Below, piece by piece: positions 54,301 to 64,000 of a stretch of DNA of 64,000 bases. This stretch comes from Parelaphostrongylus tenuis (Eukaryota; Nematoda; Chromadorea; Rhabditida; Metastrongylidae). Position 1 is the stretch's first letter. Every line of letters starts with the position of its first letter. The stretch spans positions 116,920 through 180,919 of the forward strand of contig JAHQIW010007276.1 in NCBI GenBank assembly GCA_019055375.1. Reading direction: 5' to 3'. Both the position numbers and the translations under genes were made by a program. The notes under the pieces were generated by a model, which was not told the origin of the DNA, did not search any database, and saw only the letters and a program-made list of their open reading frames with translations.

Positions 54301-56180
54301 AAAAAGATCGAAAGACGACGGGTTCTGCCCGGCTGACGAGTCTGTAAGGACGAAACACGTGTACCGGGCTGTACAAGAGCCCTTACTAGACCACATGACA
54401 GATTGGCTCAAATAATAATGGAACGAATACTGTATAGTTGAAGCCTATAGTGTCCCCAGAAATGCACTTTATGGAAGAACATTTATGAGCGTACCTTTGT
54501 TAGCTCGTGCTGAAATATTTTTTTAGGCATACCTGTCAGCAGCAGACCTATGGCCTGCTTAACGAAAGTGGTGCAAATTTTTCTTTTCCAAAGGTGTCCG
54601 AAATAACTTTTCTCTACCAGCGCCTGTTACAGCGTGTTAATGGGAAAAGCAGGTGGAAGTGAAGCGAATTCATATTGCTCAACTTACCTCCACTCCTCTT
54701 CGTTCCTCCCTTCCTATCTAACATATTCGAATAAAGAAAAACAAAGAAATAATTGATTTTGTGCGAGTTTACATGACAACATTTCGCAGTCTATTCGAAT
54801 TTAGTAGGATGTGATTGACCAATAATTTTTTAGTTACGATTGGTTTGTTTAGAAAGGAGATAGAGGCGTCCTTTCCATATGGCCAGAGTTGGAGAGAAAA
54901 GCGACATCCCTGCTTAGCACATGTGGAAACGTGGTACCTGCATTAGTGCACGGTGATTTGTGGAGCGGCAACTGGTCATGTAATGACGACGGTCCAGGTA
55001 TTTCCTTACAAAAATCCTATTTTCGTAATAATGTTCAAATGCACGAAATTACAATATATCAACACGTTCGCGACCAAATGCACAATTTTTCGCGTACTGA
55101 TGTACGCGTTGCGTCTAGACTTACTGATATATTGTAGTGGGTGGGCGTCCTGATACAAATCTGGTTTTTGTCTGACAAACTTAGATTATTTTCAAACTTA
55201 GCTTACTTATTTGACTATTTTCGAAATATCTACATTCAACAGTTTTAGAGTACTTTACAATGAATTTATATTCTCAGCACCATTCATTTATAACAGCTTC
55301 TCGCAACAGTATTCGTAAACACTCATAAAAAAGAACTCACAATACAAAGTCGCATCGTGGTGCATAAGTCTCATTCTTATTTTTATTTCAATTGTTACAA
55401 GCAATTGGTTGTGTTGTGCTTCACCAGAAAGTGTTGACGTTGCTTTCTCTACCTTTACCATAATGAAGTCTCCTGAGTGTTATTCTTTCTTTAATTGATC
55501 GCAAAATCTCCTCTAGTAAGGACACAAATCTAAATTTAGTAGAAAATGCAAACTTGTAATTCAAGTGCTCCCCATCTGTCGGTCGACCGCACCAGCTTAC
55601 TACGCGAGAAATCAATGCGGTTCCGAACGGATATAAACCTAACACCTGTCTTTCTGTGTACATCAAGGTTATCTCCTGCAGGAGAATTTTCCACAAGTGT
55701 GTTAAAACACTAGAACTAATTGAAGACACTGTTTAGTAGGGTAAGTGTTGTATTCAGGTCCTTTCTTCCCTTGCGCTATCAATTCGATCCCAATTGAATT
55801 TTCTGAAAGTTTCGAAGCGGTTTAGAGACAAATTTTCTAAAGCGAATGTTTCAGTGATTTTCGATCCTGCAAGTGCATTTTGTGATCCAGAGTACGAGCA
55901 GGGTATTATGGATATGTTTGGTGGCTTTGGAAGTAGTTTCTGGGCAGCCTATCATGCTGTACTTCCAGAACGACCGGGACGGAAACAACGCGTTCTCCTT
56001 TACCATCTCTTTCATTGTCTTAATCACTGGTGAAAGCTTAGCTCAGATTTTTCTCTGTTATTTAACCTTTGCTCTAAATACATAAAAAATTCGTCACTAA
56101 CATTTTTTTTTAGGAACCACTTCGGTTCTTCGTACAGAGGTTCTTCTCTTGCAATGGTCAGTGAGATTCTGAATTCATGA
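45266..56180 (+). CDS. fn3k: fructosamine-3-kinase (FN3K/FN3KRP family)
   Basis: Eight exons join in phase without any stop: 45266-45427, 46719-46818, 47819-47909, 48032-48203, 48287-48337, 54853-54997, 55855-56029, 56114-56180 (TGA), 320 codons, close to the family's usual ~309. The enzyme phosphorylates ketosamines on glycated proteins, marking them for deglycation, in the cytosol. Motifs: [16 protein letters not shown] glycine-rich loop and VYVKSN with the ATP lysine (exon 1), [18 protein letters not shown] (exon 4), catalytic loop [11 protein letters not shown] (exon 6), [15 protein letters not shown] with the metal-binding Asp (exon 7) and [12 protein letters not shown] (exon 8). A second ATG at codon 8 could be the true start. 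Intron 5 is 6.5 kb, full of repeats and a ribozyme palindrome. Confidence 0.96.
45572..45650 (+). repeat. solo mariner terminal repeat (intron 1 of fn3k)
   Basis: CATAAGTTTTGGCACTCTAG and AATCAGAAGTAATCAAAATTGC match the start of the mariner at 44508. No second end is nearby. Confidence 0.65.
46890..47090. repeat. inverted pair of family I SINEs (intron 2 of fn3k)
   Basis: Minus copy at about 46890-46985, plus copy at 47000-47090 (GGTCCAGTAGTGTGGTGGTT, CAGGTTCAACTGCCGCCC). They mirror each other and share the GTGATGTGCAAAGC/TATCACTCAGCA flanks. Confidence 0.7.
47340..47790. repeat. family I SINE halves around a GC-rich MITE
   Basis: A minus SINE half at 47340-47392 and a plus copy at 47690-47790 bracket a GC-rich block, 47392-47597. 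That block starts CCCTTTGAG and ends CGTGAAGGG next to TTAA, like the piggyBac-like MITE at 38532. Target duplication is unclear. Intron 2 of fn3k. Confidence 0.5.
48705..48800 (-). repeat. tRNA-derived SINE, family I (intron 5 of fn3k)
   Basis: Minus-strand B box GGGTTCGAATCCACTTGAC and an A-box-like GTAGAGCAACGGTTGACCAC are in the expected order. Confidence 0.65.
48940..49420. repeat. dispersed repeat family R (intron 5 of fn3k)
   Basis: AGTAATCATTCGAAGTTTGAG, CGTCGATCGATCGCCCCGCC and AAACTTAATCTTATTTTTGC words follow the family order. Confidence 0.5.
49606..49720 (+). repeat. single arm of a family C hammerhead element, ribozyme degraded
   Basis: CTGACGA (49616-49622), GGCTGTCAAGGCT and GAAACACGGGTATC keep the outline of the motif, but stem III and stem I pair poorly. 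The following CGGGCTCTATAAGT and ACAGACCACATGCGTGGCTC match the right arm of 29573-29922. No left arm is present. Intron 5 of fn3k. Confidence 0.55.
49850..50010. repeat. dispersed repeat family R, partial
   Basis: ACCTTCGAATGATCAATAACACTC and GTACAGCGAATGATGTCG match family R words at 53560 and 42000. Confidence 0.4.
50085..50385 (+). repeat. tRNA-derived SINE, family II (intron 5 of fn3k)
   Basis: From the head GTGGCGCAGTGGTTAGAAAT through GACTCGGTTCAGCGGGAGGT to the end AGCCGAGAGCTTTATCCTC this is nearly full length and close to 27486-27800. Confidence 0.8.
51060..51200 (+). repeat. tRNA-derived SINE, family II, 5' half (intron 5 of fn3k)
   Basis: GCCCAGTGGTCAGAGACGCC and CAGGCTGACCAAGCCTTC are the head and first body block. 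It is truncated after GGGTCGGATCTCGGTAC. Confidence 0.65.
51201..52755. other. unassigned part of fn3k intron 5
   Basis: AT-rich, with no exon-like segment that would fit between exons 5 and 6 and no recognised repeat. Confidence 0.3.
52760..53640. repeat. dispersed repeat family R (intron 5 of fn3k)
   Basis: The longest copy: AAAACGCTAGAG-like start, CACCCCGCCTCTGCCACGC, CGATTGTCCCAC, GCATGGTTACTAACACTCC and CTCTTCAGCGCATGAGATAG. No coding potential. Confidence 0.45.
54002..54046 (-). ncRNA. hammerhead remnant, family C
   Basis: On the minus strand GCCCGGA, CTGACGA and TCTGTAAGGA are kept, but the second core reads AAAAAAACAC where GAAAC is required. Inactive as read. Confidence 0.5.
54327..54369 (+). 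ncRNA. hammerhead ribozyme, family C, intact core
   Basis: Stem I pairs GCCCGG (54327-54332) with CCGGGC (54364-54369), all Watson-Crick. CTGACGA (54333-54339), stem II GTC/GAC, GAAAC and a palindromic ACACGTGT stem III follow, with A54363 before the cleavage site. Compared with 29623-29665, both sides of stem I differ while pairing is kept. Confidence 0.83.
54853..56180 (+). CDS. fn3k: fn3k exons 6-8: catalytic C-lobe
   Basis: Exon 6 encodes [19 protein letters not shown] with catalytic Asp and Asn, exon 7 [22 protein letters not shown] and [12 protein letters not shown], and exon 8 the terminal 22 codons. These are the best-conserved parts of the family and all key residues are present, so the enzyme should be active. 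Confidence 0.95.
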
Positions 56181-57105
56181 ATCTTCGCTAGTGACTCCAT
56201 AGTAGAAGCCTGGCACAGAGTGCCCTTAACAGAACATTTCCGATTGGTTGCATAGTTAAAGTTACGAACGAAATCATCCTTAATGAAAAGTAGTGAATTT
56301 GCCAATGCGTGAGTTGACCAATGTCCCCATGTGCAGATATCTTCCCTTTGTTCCAAAATGACTAGAGAGGTTAGCCGGTATCTATTTCATCGTCCTATAT
56401 CTACAAAGTTTAATGTAATACTTATTTGTGAGATTCAGCTTCATGCTATTAGCACGCTTCTCAAAGATGCTCTGCGATTGTTATACGCTATCAATATGAT
56501 ACGTGGCTGAAAATGCACTTATTTTTGATGTTCACAATAAACAGTTCTGTTTCATGTTTTTCTGTGTGTTGTTATATGGCACCATCCATGTACTCTTTTC
56601 CAAGTTCTTGTATTTCATTGCGGCTTGCTCTTTCGTTTGGCCTCAGTGGCGATTCTCTTGTATTATAGTCACTTTATGGAGATAGAGGATCCAAAGTCGA
56701 CTGAAAAAAACTGAGCTATGATCCATGACTTTTGGCTTTGATTCATTTTGACAATTCGAGATTGCAACAATGAAGCGAGTGGATAGCTTCTGCAAGGGGC
56801 GTACAGTGATTCTGAAGCAAATTCCATGTCAGCCTACATGAAGTTTCTTTCTTAGACTTTCAACGGTTATTGCGGTTACTCTTTAGCGGTTGCAGTATGA
56901 GCTGTGAACGTTGAGCTAGTGTCGTCGTGTTGTGTTCAACTTTATGAATAATATTATTAAATACGTCATACTTGGAATCAACAGACCCTCATAACTCATG
57001 CTATCCTCTGTCACATCTATTTAACATCTTACGTATACCTTATCTTTGACAATCATGGTTGCTGACTGGCAATGCTTCAACACTTATCGAGAGTAGTTTT
57101 GTGAT
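56181..57105. other. fn3k 3' flank
   Basis: Sequence after the stop codon. AATAAA occurs at about 56536 and could be a polyadenylation signal. A minus-strand 110-codon frame over 56024-56356 is a shadow of fn3k exons 7-8 and their flank. Confidence 0.35.
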
Positions 57106-57109
57106 GCAC

Positions 57110-57410
57110 ACAGGGATTGAAGGATAAATGATAGAGCGGCGTTGATCATTCCCTGAGAGATGCATGATGCATTTGACTTCATGAAGCATCATTTTCGATG
57201 ACTGAATGCATATTTGATCTTTAGAATGACTTACAGTGACTTACCCATCTATCAAATCAGTGCTGCAACCCCTCCAGCAAATAAATCTAGTCTTAATTTG
57301 GCGACGTGGGAGTTAAAAAGGCTTGGTGATTTCGCAACGCCAAATCGTACCAGCTCCCACGTGTGTGTTGTAGGGCACCTCTAACCAATACGCTTGTAAA
57401 GAGGGGATTT
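57110..57410 (-). repeat. tRNA-derived SINE, family II
   Basis: The plus strand begins with the complement of the family end (GAGCGGCGTTGATCATTCCC) and ends in the complement of the head (GGGCACCTCTAACCAATACGC). Nearly full length. Confidence 0.7.
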
Positions 57411-57856
57411 TTTTTTACAAAGTCACTGGAAGCTCCTCCAATCTGCGTCGTATCTCTATTTGACGCTGGATGTTAAGCAAGGTTCAGCAAGATAAACGGT
57501 CTTGCTCCTCATAATCAGCTCGGCTTTCTATCTTGTTCGTTCAACTCCAGACTGTGGATGGCGATGTAAAGGTATCCAATACCGTAGTGCCATCACTTGG
57601 CAGCGATAGTAGTTTGGATGATTATTTTTCGTTGTAGATTATCTCTGTGTCAGTATGAGATGCCTTGATTTTCCTTCATTGAAGCTTTATAATATTGTGA
57701 CGTAGTAGCATTGGGATTTTGTGACTATCAAAGCAATATTGACCTTCATCCTTTCGACCGTAGATGTGCAATAAAAGCAATTATCGTTCAGTAGTAATCA
57801 ATTTTCGTAACCAAATTTATGTAATGGCGTCACCAGTTTGACTGGTGGCAGATTTA

Positions 57857-58436
57857 GGTCGTTCCATAAGCTCTACCACTGAGGCAATATACACCAGGTT
57901 GATTAATCATAAGTAATTAAAATTGCATGGTTTTTGTATCGTTATTGCGCTTTTCTTGCGAACATTTTGGTTTACAACTTGCTTTAAGATGGAGCTGTTT
58001 TGGGAACAAACTCGCTTGCTACTCATGCACAAATGACGCATAGGGAAAAATGTTGGTGAAGCGGCACGCAAGGTTAACGGAACTTAGGACTTTGATGCGA
58101 TTGCAGGAAGGACGGCTGGGAAGTGGTTATACGAAGTTCAAAAACTGGAGAGAACAGGCTGGAGGACCAGTCGCGTTCCAGCTGTCCGCAGGAAGCCCAA
58201 TTCATCTTGCGCGCGGCTTCACTAGCATTTTCCACTATGCGCCAATCGTACATGATTAGCAAGCGAATTTCTTTCCAAGGCATCTCCATCTTGAAGCAAG
58301 TATAGGCAAGTTGTATACCAACATGCTCGCAAGGTAATGTACAATTGAACGATACCAAAATCATGTAGTCACAATTATTTCTGGTTAATTAATTTAGTGT
58401 TTATTGTTCTAGTGCCAGAGCTTATGGAATCATTCC
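57857..58436. mobile_element. palindromic mariner element, about 580 bp
   Basis: The ends GGTCGTTCCATAAGCTCTAC and GCTTATGGAATCATTCC are of the same family as the mariner at 44508, with TA on the left. Inside, the transposase N-terminal region occurs twice, plus near 57995-58130 and minus near 58150-58330 (WKEIRLLIMYDW, NASEAARKMN). The catalytic domain is missing, and the layout equals that at 44508-45092. Confidence 0.78.
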
Positions 58437-58744
58437 ATATCTTGAGCCACGGCAGTTCTCTGTGGTCACAGTATCAATCGAATGCAATCTTTTGGTAGTG
58501 TGGCCATTTCAAGGGAGGATAAGATGGTATAAATGTATTTATTGTATACTGTAAAACTCATAAGTAGCGAGAATGGAAGGAATATTTAAAAAGTATCATG
58601 ATTCACCATTTGAGTTAAAAAGCAATAGGCATCTAATGAGCAATAGGTTCCATTGATCATCGACTGCATTTCTTTTATTTTACTGTTTTCGTAGAAGTGT
58701 CATGACATTATAAATACATATCCAAGAGGGCTGGAGTGATATGC

Positions 58745-59050
58745 AGATTTTCTAGCCTCAGGCGGGAGTTGAAAAGCGTTGTCCTTATCTCTTTGCGCCA
58801 CCGGCTCTTGACCTTTCATCACTCTTTCTGTAAATACAAAGCATCTAAACCGCCAGAAACTAACCGCGCGGATTTAGTCTAGTAAGCACGTATTAGTGTT
58901 GAGCTGCAAGGCTGACAGCTACTGAAAATTTATAACCTGCAAACATTTTTTATTTTACTGCTCTTATAGCAGAGTATTGATGTGAAAGGGTGAAATGCGG
59001 GTTTAACTCCCGCCTGAAGTTAAAGTTTTTGCATATCACTCAGCCATTCG
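58745..59050. repeat. inverted pair of family I SINEs
   Basis: Minus copy 58745-58850 and plus copy 58975-59050 (GTGAAATGCGGGTTTAACTC then CCGCCTGAAG). They share mirrored GTGATATGCA/TGCATATCAC flanks. Confidence 0.65.
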
Positions 59051-59469
59051 TAAATTTTATATCTACTGTTAATTGTTCACTCCTTCAAAAGACAGTAAGA
59101 CATCTTAGAATCGTCGACAAGTCAGATGTATGGACCCGAATAAGTAATTCTTGAGAAAAAAGGCGACAGATCGCTTCGTTGTTTTCAACTACGTTAACAC
59201 GATTAACAACATCTATCTGCTTGAGAAACGGATGTTCACATCCAGTAGAATGCCGATAGTTCTAATAAAAATAAAAAGAAACGAAGGAAATGGTGTTTAC
59301 ATACAATCAAGCACTTTTAACCTATGCACTGATTGCACACAATTTCTTACTGATAAATACGTTGTGCCGCACCTTTTCATCGCGTCCGATGTGCATTGAC
59401 CTCGGTGCATACAGTATCTCTACGCTATCAAAAAAGACATGAAGTACACTTTTGCCTAATAGCAGCTTT

Positions 59470-60110
59470 CTATGCTAGTAATCATTCGAAAACGTGGTTC
59501 TCCAACTATCCGTATATGAGGCCGTTCTTTTTTTTTAAGTCCCTTTTACAGCCGCTAGAAAATTAAAAAATAAAATTATGTCCCGTATCGGCCGCGCAAA
59601 ATAAAACTAATATTTCGTTGGAAGCACCAAAAGTTAATGAAACGTGTAGGCAAATTTTTCAAATGCCAGAGTCAGGCGCTTAGTCCGGATTTTTTAAAGC
59701 GAGAGAAACAATTTCTAATCACACCTCACTTAGGTGCCATCAATCGGATGTTCGCGCCGACCCGCCTGTACCTCACACCTCATCGCCCCTGAAATGGCCA
59801 AGGAACACTTGCTTGCGCACGTGAAATCAATCTTCTTTTCCCTGCTGTGTTGTAGATAAAACTGTCTTTTTCAGGATAATAAGCACTGGGTTGGAATTGA
59901 TAAATTTTACGCTATCGAGTGATTACTAATAGTCTAAGAAAGGAGTTTGTGTCTGAGAGAAATATGCGCGTATAAAATTTACCTCTATTTGAATTTTTTT
60001 GTGTTGTATTAGGGTCTTTTTGAAAGATTGGCCACATACGGAGCTAGCATGAGATTTCAAGCTCACGAATGATTACTAATACTCTCTGTAAAACTTCTAG
60101 CGCATTGTTG
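59470..60110. repeat. dispersed repeat family R
   Basis: AGTAATCATTCGAAAACG, GGTGCCATCAATCGGATG, CAATCTTCTTTTCCCTGCTG and GAGTGATTACTAATAGTC words in family order. Non-coding. Confidence 0.5.
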
Positions 60111-60349
60111 AGGATAGGCTTGAAAATCTGTGCTACACTACAGAAAGGTGCCATAATCTTATGGATTTCAAGAATGGAATAAATTTTTGAAAATCTATGC
60201 TGCACAAGCGGGCTAGGTTCTGAGGTGCAGACCAAATATTTAGAATACCTCGTTCAAGTGCTCGTTAAGTCATCCGCAGTATTCTAGACCATCAGTTGTT
60301 GCAAAAAATTTTCTTTTTTGCGTTTATCTGGCCTGCCATTACGTTTGGG

Positions 60350-60610
60350 AAATGCCGAGGCCGAGCGGCCGTGATGCTGGTTGCGACACGCGTCGGCCAA
60401 ACCTCATCCCCCAATACTCTTCGTCAGTCAACAACTGATGCTCTTTGGAATGCCACAGCCAGGCTATGCTTGAGGCTTCAGAAAGACGCTTTCACTCAGT
60501 ATTCTACGATGTTTAAGAAGAGGACGGAAAAAAACTACTGAGTGCTAGAAATACTGTGATCCGCACATTGAAAAAACAAACACTGTGAAGACGGACTATA
60601 AGGTATCTGA
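60350..60610 (+). repeat. tRNA-derived SINE, family III
   Basis: The head GCCGAGGCCGAGCGGCCGTG, then GGAATGCCACAGCCAGGCTA, TTCAGAAAGACGCTTTCA, and the tail GATCCGCACATTG..CACTGTGAAGACGG match 18003-18200. Confidence 0.75.
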
Positions 60611-60822
60611 AGGTGTAAGAGTATTATTACCATTTAATATATGAATCCCAATAAAGATCATAGTTATTCATGTTTTTGTGCGGTTGCATGCGGTTGATGA
60701 TTCATATCTTTGAAGATTGTACAGCGGTGTCATTTACCCTGCTCTCATTTTACGGATTCACTATCATTTTCTATTGACTATATTTCTGAGTCCTGAATAT
60801 ATTATTGATGATTATATTTCAG

Positions 60823-61017
60823 GAAGCACTTTAATGCTTGCTGTTTGGGTTATAGCATCCATCTGGTGTGGTTTATGTAGTGCAACGTCTTTGTTATTCT
60901 TAAATTTTAAAAGAAAAAGTTATCTGAGAGATGTTGCTGAAAACAACGCGGAATTCGCAGTCTACAACGGCGTTTTCTGTTTCCTTACTTGGTTGTGCTG
61001 TTCTCAGAAAGCTACAG
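60823..61017 (+). CDS. putative exon of an unknown membrane protein
   Basis: Bounded by a TATATTTCAG acceptor and a CTACAG|GTTTGT donor, the 195-bp segment keeps one frame open throughout. It reads a long hydrophobic stretch (STLMLAVWVIASIWCGLCSA, residues 2-24), a charged loop (NFKRKSYLRDVAENNAEF) and a second hydrophobic stretch (YNGVFCFLTWLCC). This fits two transmembrane helices of a multi-span protein. I do not recognise the family, and the neighbouring exons were not found with confidence. Confidence 0.4.
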
Positions 61018-61029
61018 GTTTGTGAGATA

Positions 61030-62140
61030 TTGTTCTATGTTAGAGGTGAAAACAAATAATTAATATTAGATTTCGATATTTCATGAAAAAGTATTAGTTT
61101 TCGAGTTTATTATTCGATAAAAAAATATTAGTTCTCGAGTTGAAAAAAAAACCATTTCCGTGCCATGCAAAATAGCAGAATTCATACAGTACATTTTATA
61201 ATTTCATATAACTCACAACACATCTATTGTGCAGACTCCAGCTTTTACATTCGATTCGTTCCCTTGCATTCATTGTCTCAAGGGTTTCTAAATATTCTGC
61301 GTTTTCTTCTAGCTGCTTCTCGAGAATTTTCAACACCTTCCTGAACACAGCAGAATGCTGATTGAGTCGATTATCCCTGCCAGTCGTGAAAATTCTTGAG
61401 TTGGGGCGTGACTGCGTGATTGCAAGAGACTACCGGAAGAAAAGCCAATATCAGGTCTATATGAGGATTTGGTAGCTTGGTTCAACCCAATTTCTCTAAG
61501 ATGTGGCGAGTCGATTGCAATTTGTCCTGACCATTATCCTGAAGGAGGGACGATACTGAGTGGTTTCACACGCTTCTTTCGCGCTGCTGGGGTCGACCTA
61601 TAGTGTTGTTTCCCCGTAAACGTCGGTATTGATTGTCTGTTTGTTGTCGAGTAGTTCCTAAAATATCATCTGCTGACAATCTTAGAAAACCGAAAGCTTC
61701 CGAGCCATTCGGTTGAGCCGGCTGGTCTGGATGCTAGTATCTTCGACCAGTATCCTGTATTCTGCCTCCTGGCGAATGTTCTAAGCATTATCTGACATAC
61801 CACAGCCTACTCACCGCTCACGTTGCATGGGAGATGTTGACCAATGTATCGTCACACACCGTGGAACCTTACTCAAACCAGACAGGAAACTTGAAAACTT
61901 TATTCTTATATTCATTTATCGGCTCTTGAAATCTATCCAGAAGGCCTTGATGGTTATTCGCGCCGTTTTTGACTATTGTTCCAAGATTCTTTCGTGCACC
62001 TTGAAGTCATATCCGTTATGTCTTTCTGTTGCACTACGGCTGAGTAGAAAGTCCTGAGAAATTTTTCTGAGAGTCGTTCTCATGCGCAAATCAACTACAA
62101 CAAATTTTAATAACTATTCTTCAAAGTATAGATCACCATT
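61030..62140. other. unassigned sequence
   Basis: No further exon of the membrane protein and no clear repeat was identified. Some of it may be a decayed continuation of the mariner transposase downstream on the minus strand. Confidence 0.3.
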
Positions 62141-62149
62141 ATCCCAACT

Positions 62150-62510
62150 TTCTGCCATTCTTCTCTTCTTTTTATGTGAGAGTTTATTTGGTGCAACTTG
62201 ATGACAGTAGTCCTCCGCGTAAGATCAAGCTTCAGCCAAATCGAACGTTTTATGAAGGCTCAGTATCTAAAGCGGCTTGCAAGTCGCTTCCATCCAAAAC
62301 AGATGGACGGCAGGAACAAGGCATGTCTGCGAGTTCAAAATCGCCTTGTTTGAGTCGCTTTAAACCATCTCCACACAGTCGATTTTGTCGCCGTACCAGC
62401 ACCTTCACTCTCATTAATCTCATCGACGGCTTTAAAAATTGTTTAACATCTTCTCCAATAATGACGGATCAACACACATAATTCATATCGTTCAGTAGGC
62501 TTTCTTGGAG
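62150..62510 (-). pseudogene. mariner transposase N-terminal fragment
   Basis: The minus strand encodes GTATKSTVWRWFK, then after shifts FELADMP and RPSVLDGSDLQAALDTEPS. This is the second helix-turn-helix and linker of a mariner transposase. It has several stops and shifts. The open frame on the plus strand here is a shadow. Confidence 0.7.
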
Positions 62511-62519
62511 CTGAAATTA

Positions 62520-63980
62520 GCGAACTAGATAAATTAAGTCCCTTTGCATACGGCGCTATTTTCGGCTGGCGGGTCGTTTGGACGGTTATGAAGAGAGGCT
62601 GCCGAGGCGCGCTTTAATGCTAGTTTGGTAGTTTTTGATGAATTGTATACTTTTTTTCGCCAATAAATGAGATTTCCGCATTAGTAAATGGTCAGTTATG
62701 ATAGAACAGACTTCAGTAAGGTTATTTTTATTAGAAATAATAGTTTCTCCATTTATAATCCACACTTTCGAAGGGCAAAACTAAATATCCATGAAAGGGC
62801 TATATTTAGAAGTTCTATCGAGTATTTACATGGTATTTTATCCATACTTACCCACAATTCAATGAAATTTATATTTTATTTCTTCCAGTTTTCATATTTT
62901 TCATTGCTACAATACATAAAATTCATCGTACTGGTTGCAAATTTTAAGACATTGTAGAGGTCGTTAGAAATAGTGCTGCTTATTGCATCACATCCCACTT
63001 CATCGCTTATTCTGTCTTCTTTTATCATTAGTGCACCTTAAGGTTCCCATTTCTCGGATCAATGCGTAATTTAGTTAAAATTCTTCAATCATTGCTATGC
63101 TATGCTAAGAAGAGATGGAGGGGTATTTCTTAGTCTAGTGAAGCTTTTTGGCTATCATTCGATAGCTAAAATCAGGTGAATTTGAACGACCTCTTCTATT
63201 TCTTGATTCGCCCTTTTTCTCGTTTTAACAGTGGAATCAAGAGTTAGTTTCACACTCAAGCTTTTTTCATCGGATGAAGTTTTTTTTTGATAAGCAGTCA
63301 CTTAATAATCATCAAATATGGCAAATCTTAGAAATTTCAACGGTGTCGTTGTCTTCAAAAAAGAAATTTTTAAGGCACTATAAGAATCAAAAAAATACTA
63401 TGTTTTTGCAAATTTTGATAACTTTCGATGCCCGCATCCTGTTTTGACCTCTTGGGAAAACCCATTTTCGGATTTTTTTAGAGTTCTAATAACAATTCGA
63501 TAGCTGAAATCTGGAAAATCTTAAAGCCGTAAACTTATCTTCAAAATAGCTTCTTGATAAACTTTACAGTAAAAATAGAAATACACTTCCAAGCATTTCT
63601 CGCTGAGCAGAGCTTTTCCGTTAGAATTTCAATAATTGTTCAATACGTCAAATCTTGACGATTTTCATAGTGACTTTATTTTTGAAATGGACTCCTTATT
63701 GTACTCTAGGAGACAAAAAAAAAGATTACATTGCACAGTCAATCGATCTGTTACGAGAAGTGCGATGTCTTGGGACCAATGTCGCGAAATCACACCCCTT
63801 GTAATGCGGAACTCAATATTCTTTTGACTGTTGCAGCGCTATAAGCAGTCCTCTGAAAAAATCTACTTTTTTCTGAAATAGCTGAGATTTGCACTTTTTA
63901 ATGGTTATCAAATGTTCAAAGAAAAAATTTGTTACTGTTTTTTTTCTTTAAGCAAACACGAGGTTGTTATAATAAAATTT
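62520..63980. other. AT-rich sequence with scattered family R words
   Basis: TTCGATAGCTAAAATC- and CAATTCGATAGCTGAAATC-type words (near 63150 and 63490) recall family R. No gene recognised. Confidence 0.3.
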
Positions 63981-63985
63981 ATTCA

Positions 63986-64000
63986 CAGCTGACGTTTCGG
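63986..64000 (-). ncRNA. partial Penelope-type minimal hammerhead at the window edge
   Basis: The minus strand reads CCGAAACGTCAGCTG, the 3' half of the motif at 1730-1764 (GCCGAAACGTCAGCC). The rest lies beyond the window and would belong to a minus-strand Penelope-like element. Confidence 0.45.

Larger units (their letters stand above)
53954..54412. mobile_element. palindromic hammerhead element, family C (intron 5 of fn3k)
   Basis: Arms 53954-54127 and 54238-54412 mirror each other well over about 175 bp, with a 110-bp centre. The outer ends are GAGCCAA..TGTCATGTGG/CCACATGACA..TTGGCTC. The plus-strand hammerhead of the right arm is intact, the minus-strand one of the left arm degraded. 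Beside the element at 29573 it has a different stem II and internal sequence, so the two are separate subfamilies with shared ends. Confidence 0.8.

Noticed and set aside
62176..62481. 101-codon plus-strand protein
   Set aside because: Complementary strand of a mariner transposase fragment.

Overview
This window is nuclear DNA of a nematode, most probably a strongylid (hookworm-like) species. The evidence is small introns beside large repeat-filled ones, TTTCAG-type acceptors, a GC-AG intron, and Penelope-like, RTE and mariner elements with several tRNA-derived SINE families. The species call is an inference.

Two real protein-coding genes stand out, both on the + strand and both assembled here exon by exon. 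The first (19817-38010, 23 exons, about 932 codons) is a sorting nexin 13 orthologue with N-terminal membrane segment, PXA, RGS, PX and nexin-C domains. Six places in it carry one surplus nucleotide, so it is either a consensus with insertion errors or a decaying copy. The second (45266-56180, 8 exons, 320 codons) is a complete, in-frame fructosamine-3-kinase with glycine-rich loop, HGDLWSGN catalytic loop and DPA metal-binding motif. One weaker exon candidate encodes membrane segments (60823-61017).

Everything else is mobile or repetitive DNA. By region: 1-1800, a decayed Penelope-like element (reverse transcriptase plus GIY-YIG endonuclease) with an inverted partial copy; 1853-5836, an element with 1.2-kb inverted arms; 6950-7265 and 16003-16480, palindromic ribozyme elements; 9745-10640, a ~180-bp satellite; 12444-13409, a 5'-truncated RTE LINE; 18440-19740, a minisatellite next to the first snx-13 exon; 38011-45265, an intergenic stretch with a piggyBac-like MITE, RTE tails, SINEs and a palindromic mariner; 56181-64000, repeats, two mariners and the membrane exon. 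The introns of both genes are also loaded with SINEs and ribozyme elements.

The most striking signal is a set of hammerhead ribozyme motifs in at least four sequence families. The best copies are 7151-7199(+), 16055-16102(-), 16384-16431(+), 29623-29665(-), 54327-54369(+) and the minimal Penelope type at 1730-1764(+). They keep the CUGANGA and GAAA cores, and stem I shows a compensatory change between copies. Stem III is tiny and mostly self-complementary, which suggests action as dimers. Several sit as facing pairs in the two arms of palindromic elements. Close inverted duplication recurs in unrelated repeat families here (Penelope, hammerhead elements, mariner, SINEs), an architecture no single family explains.
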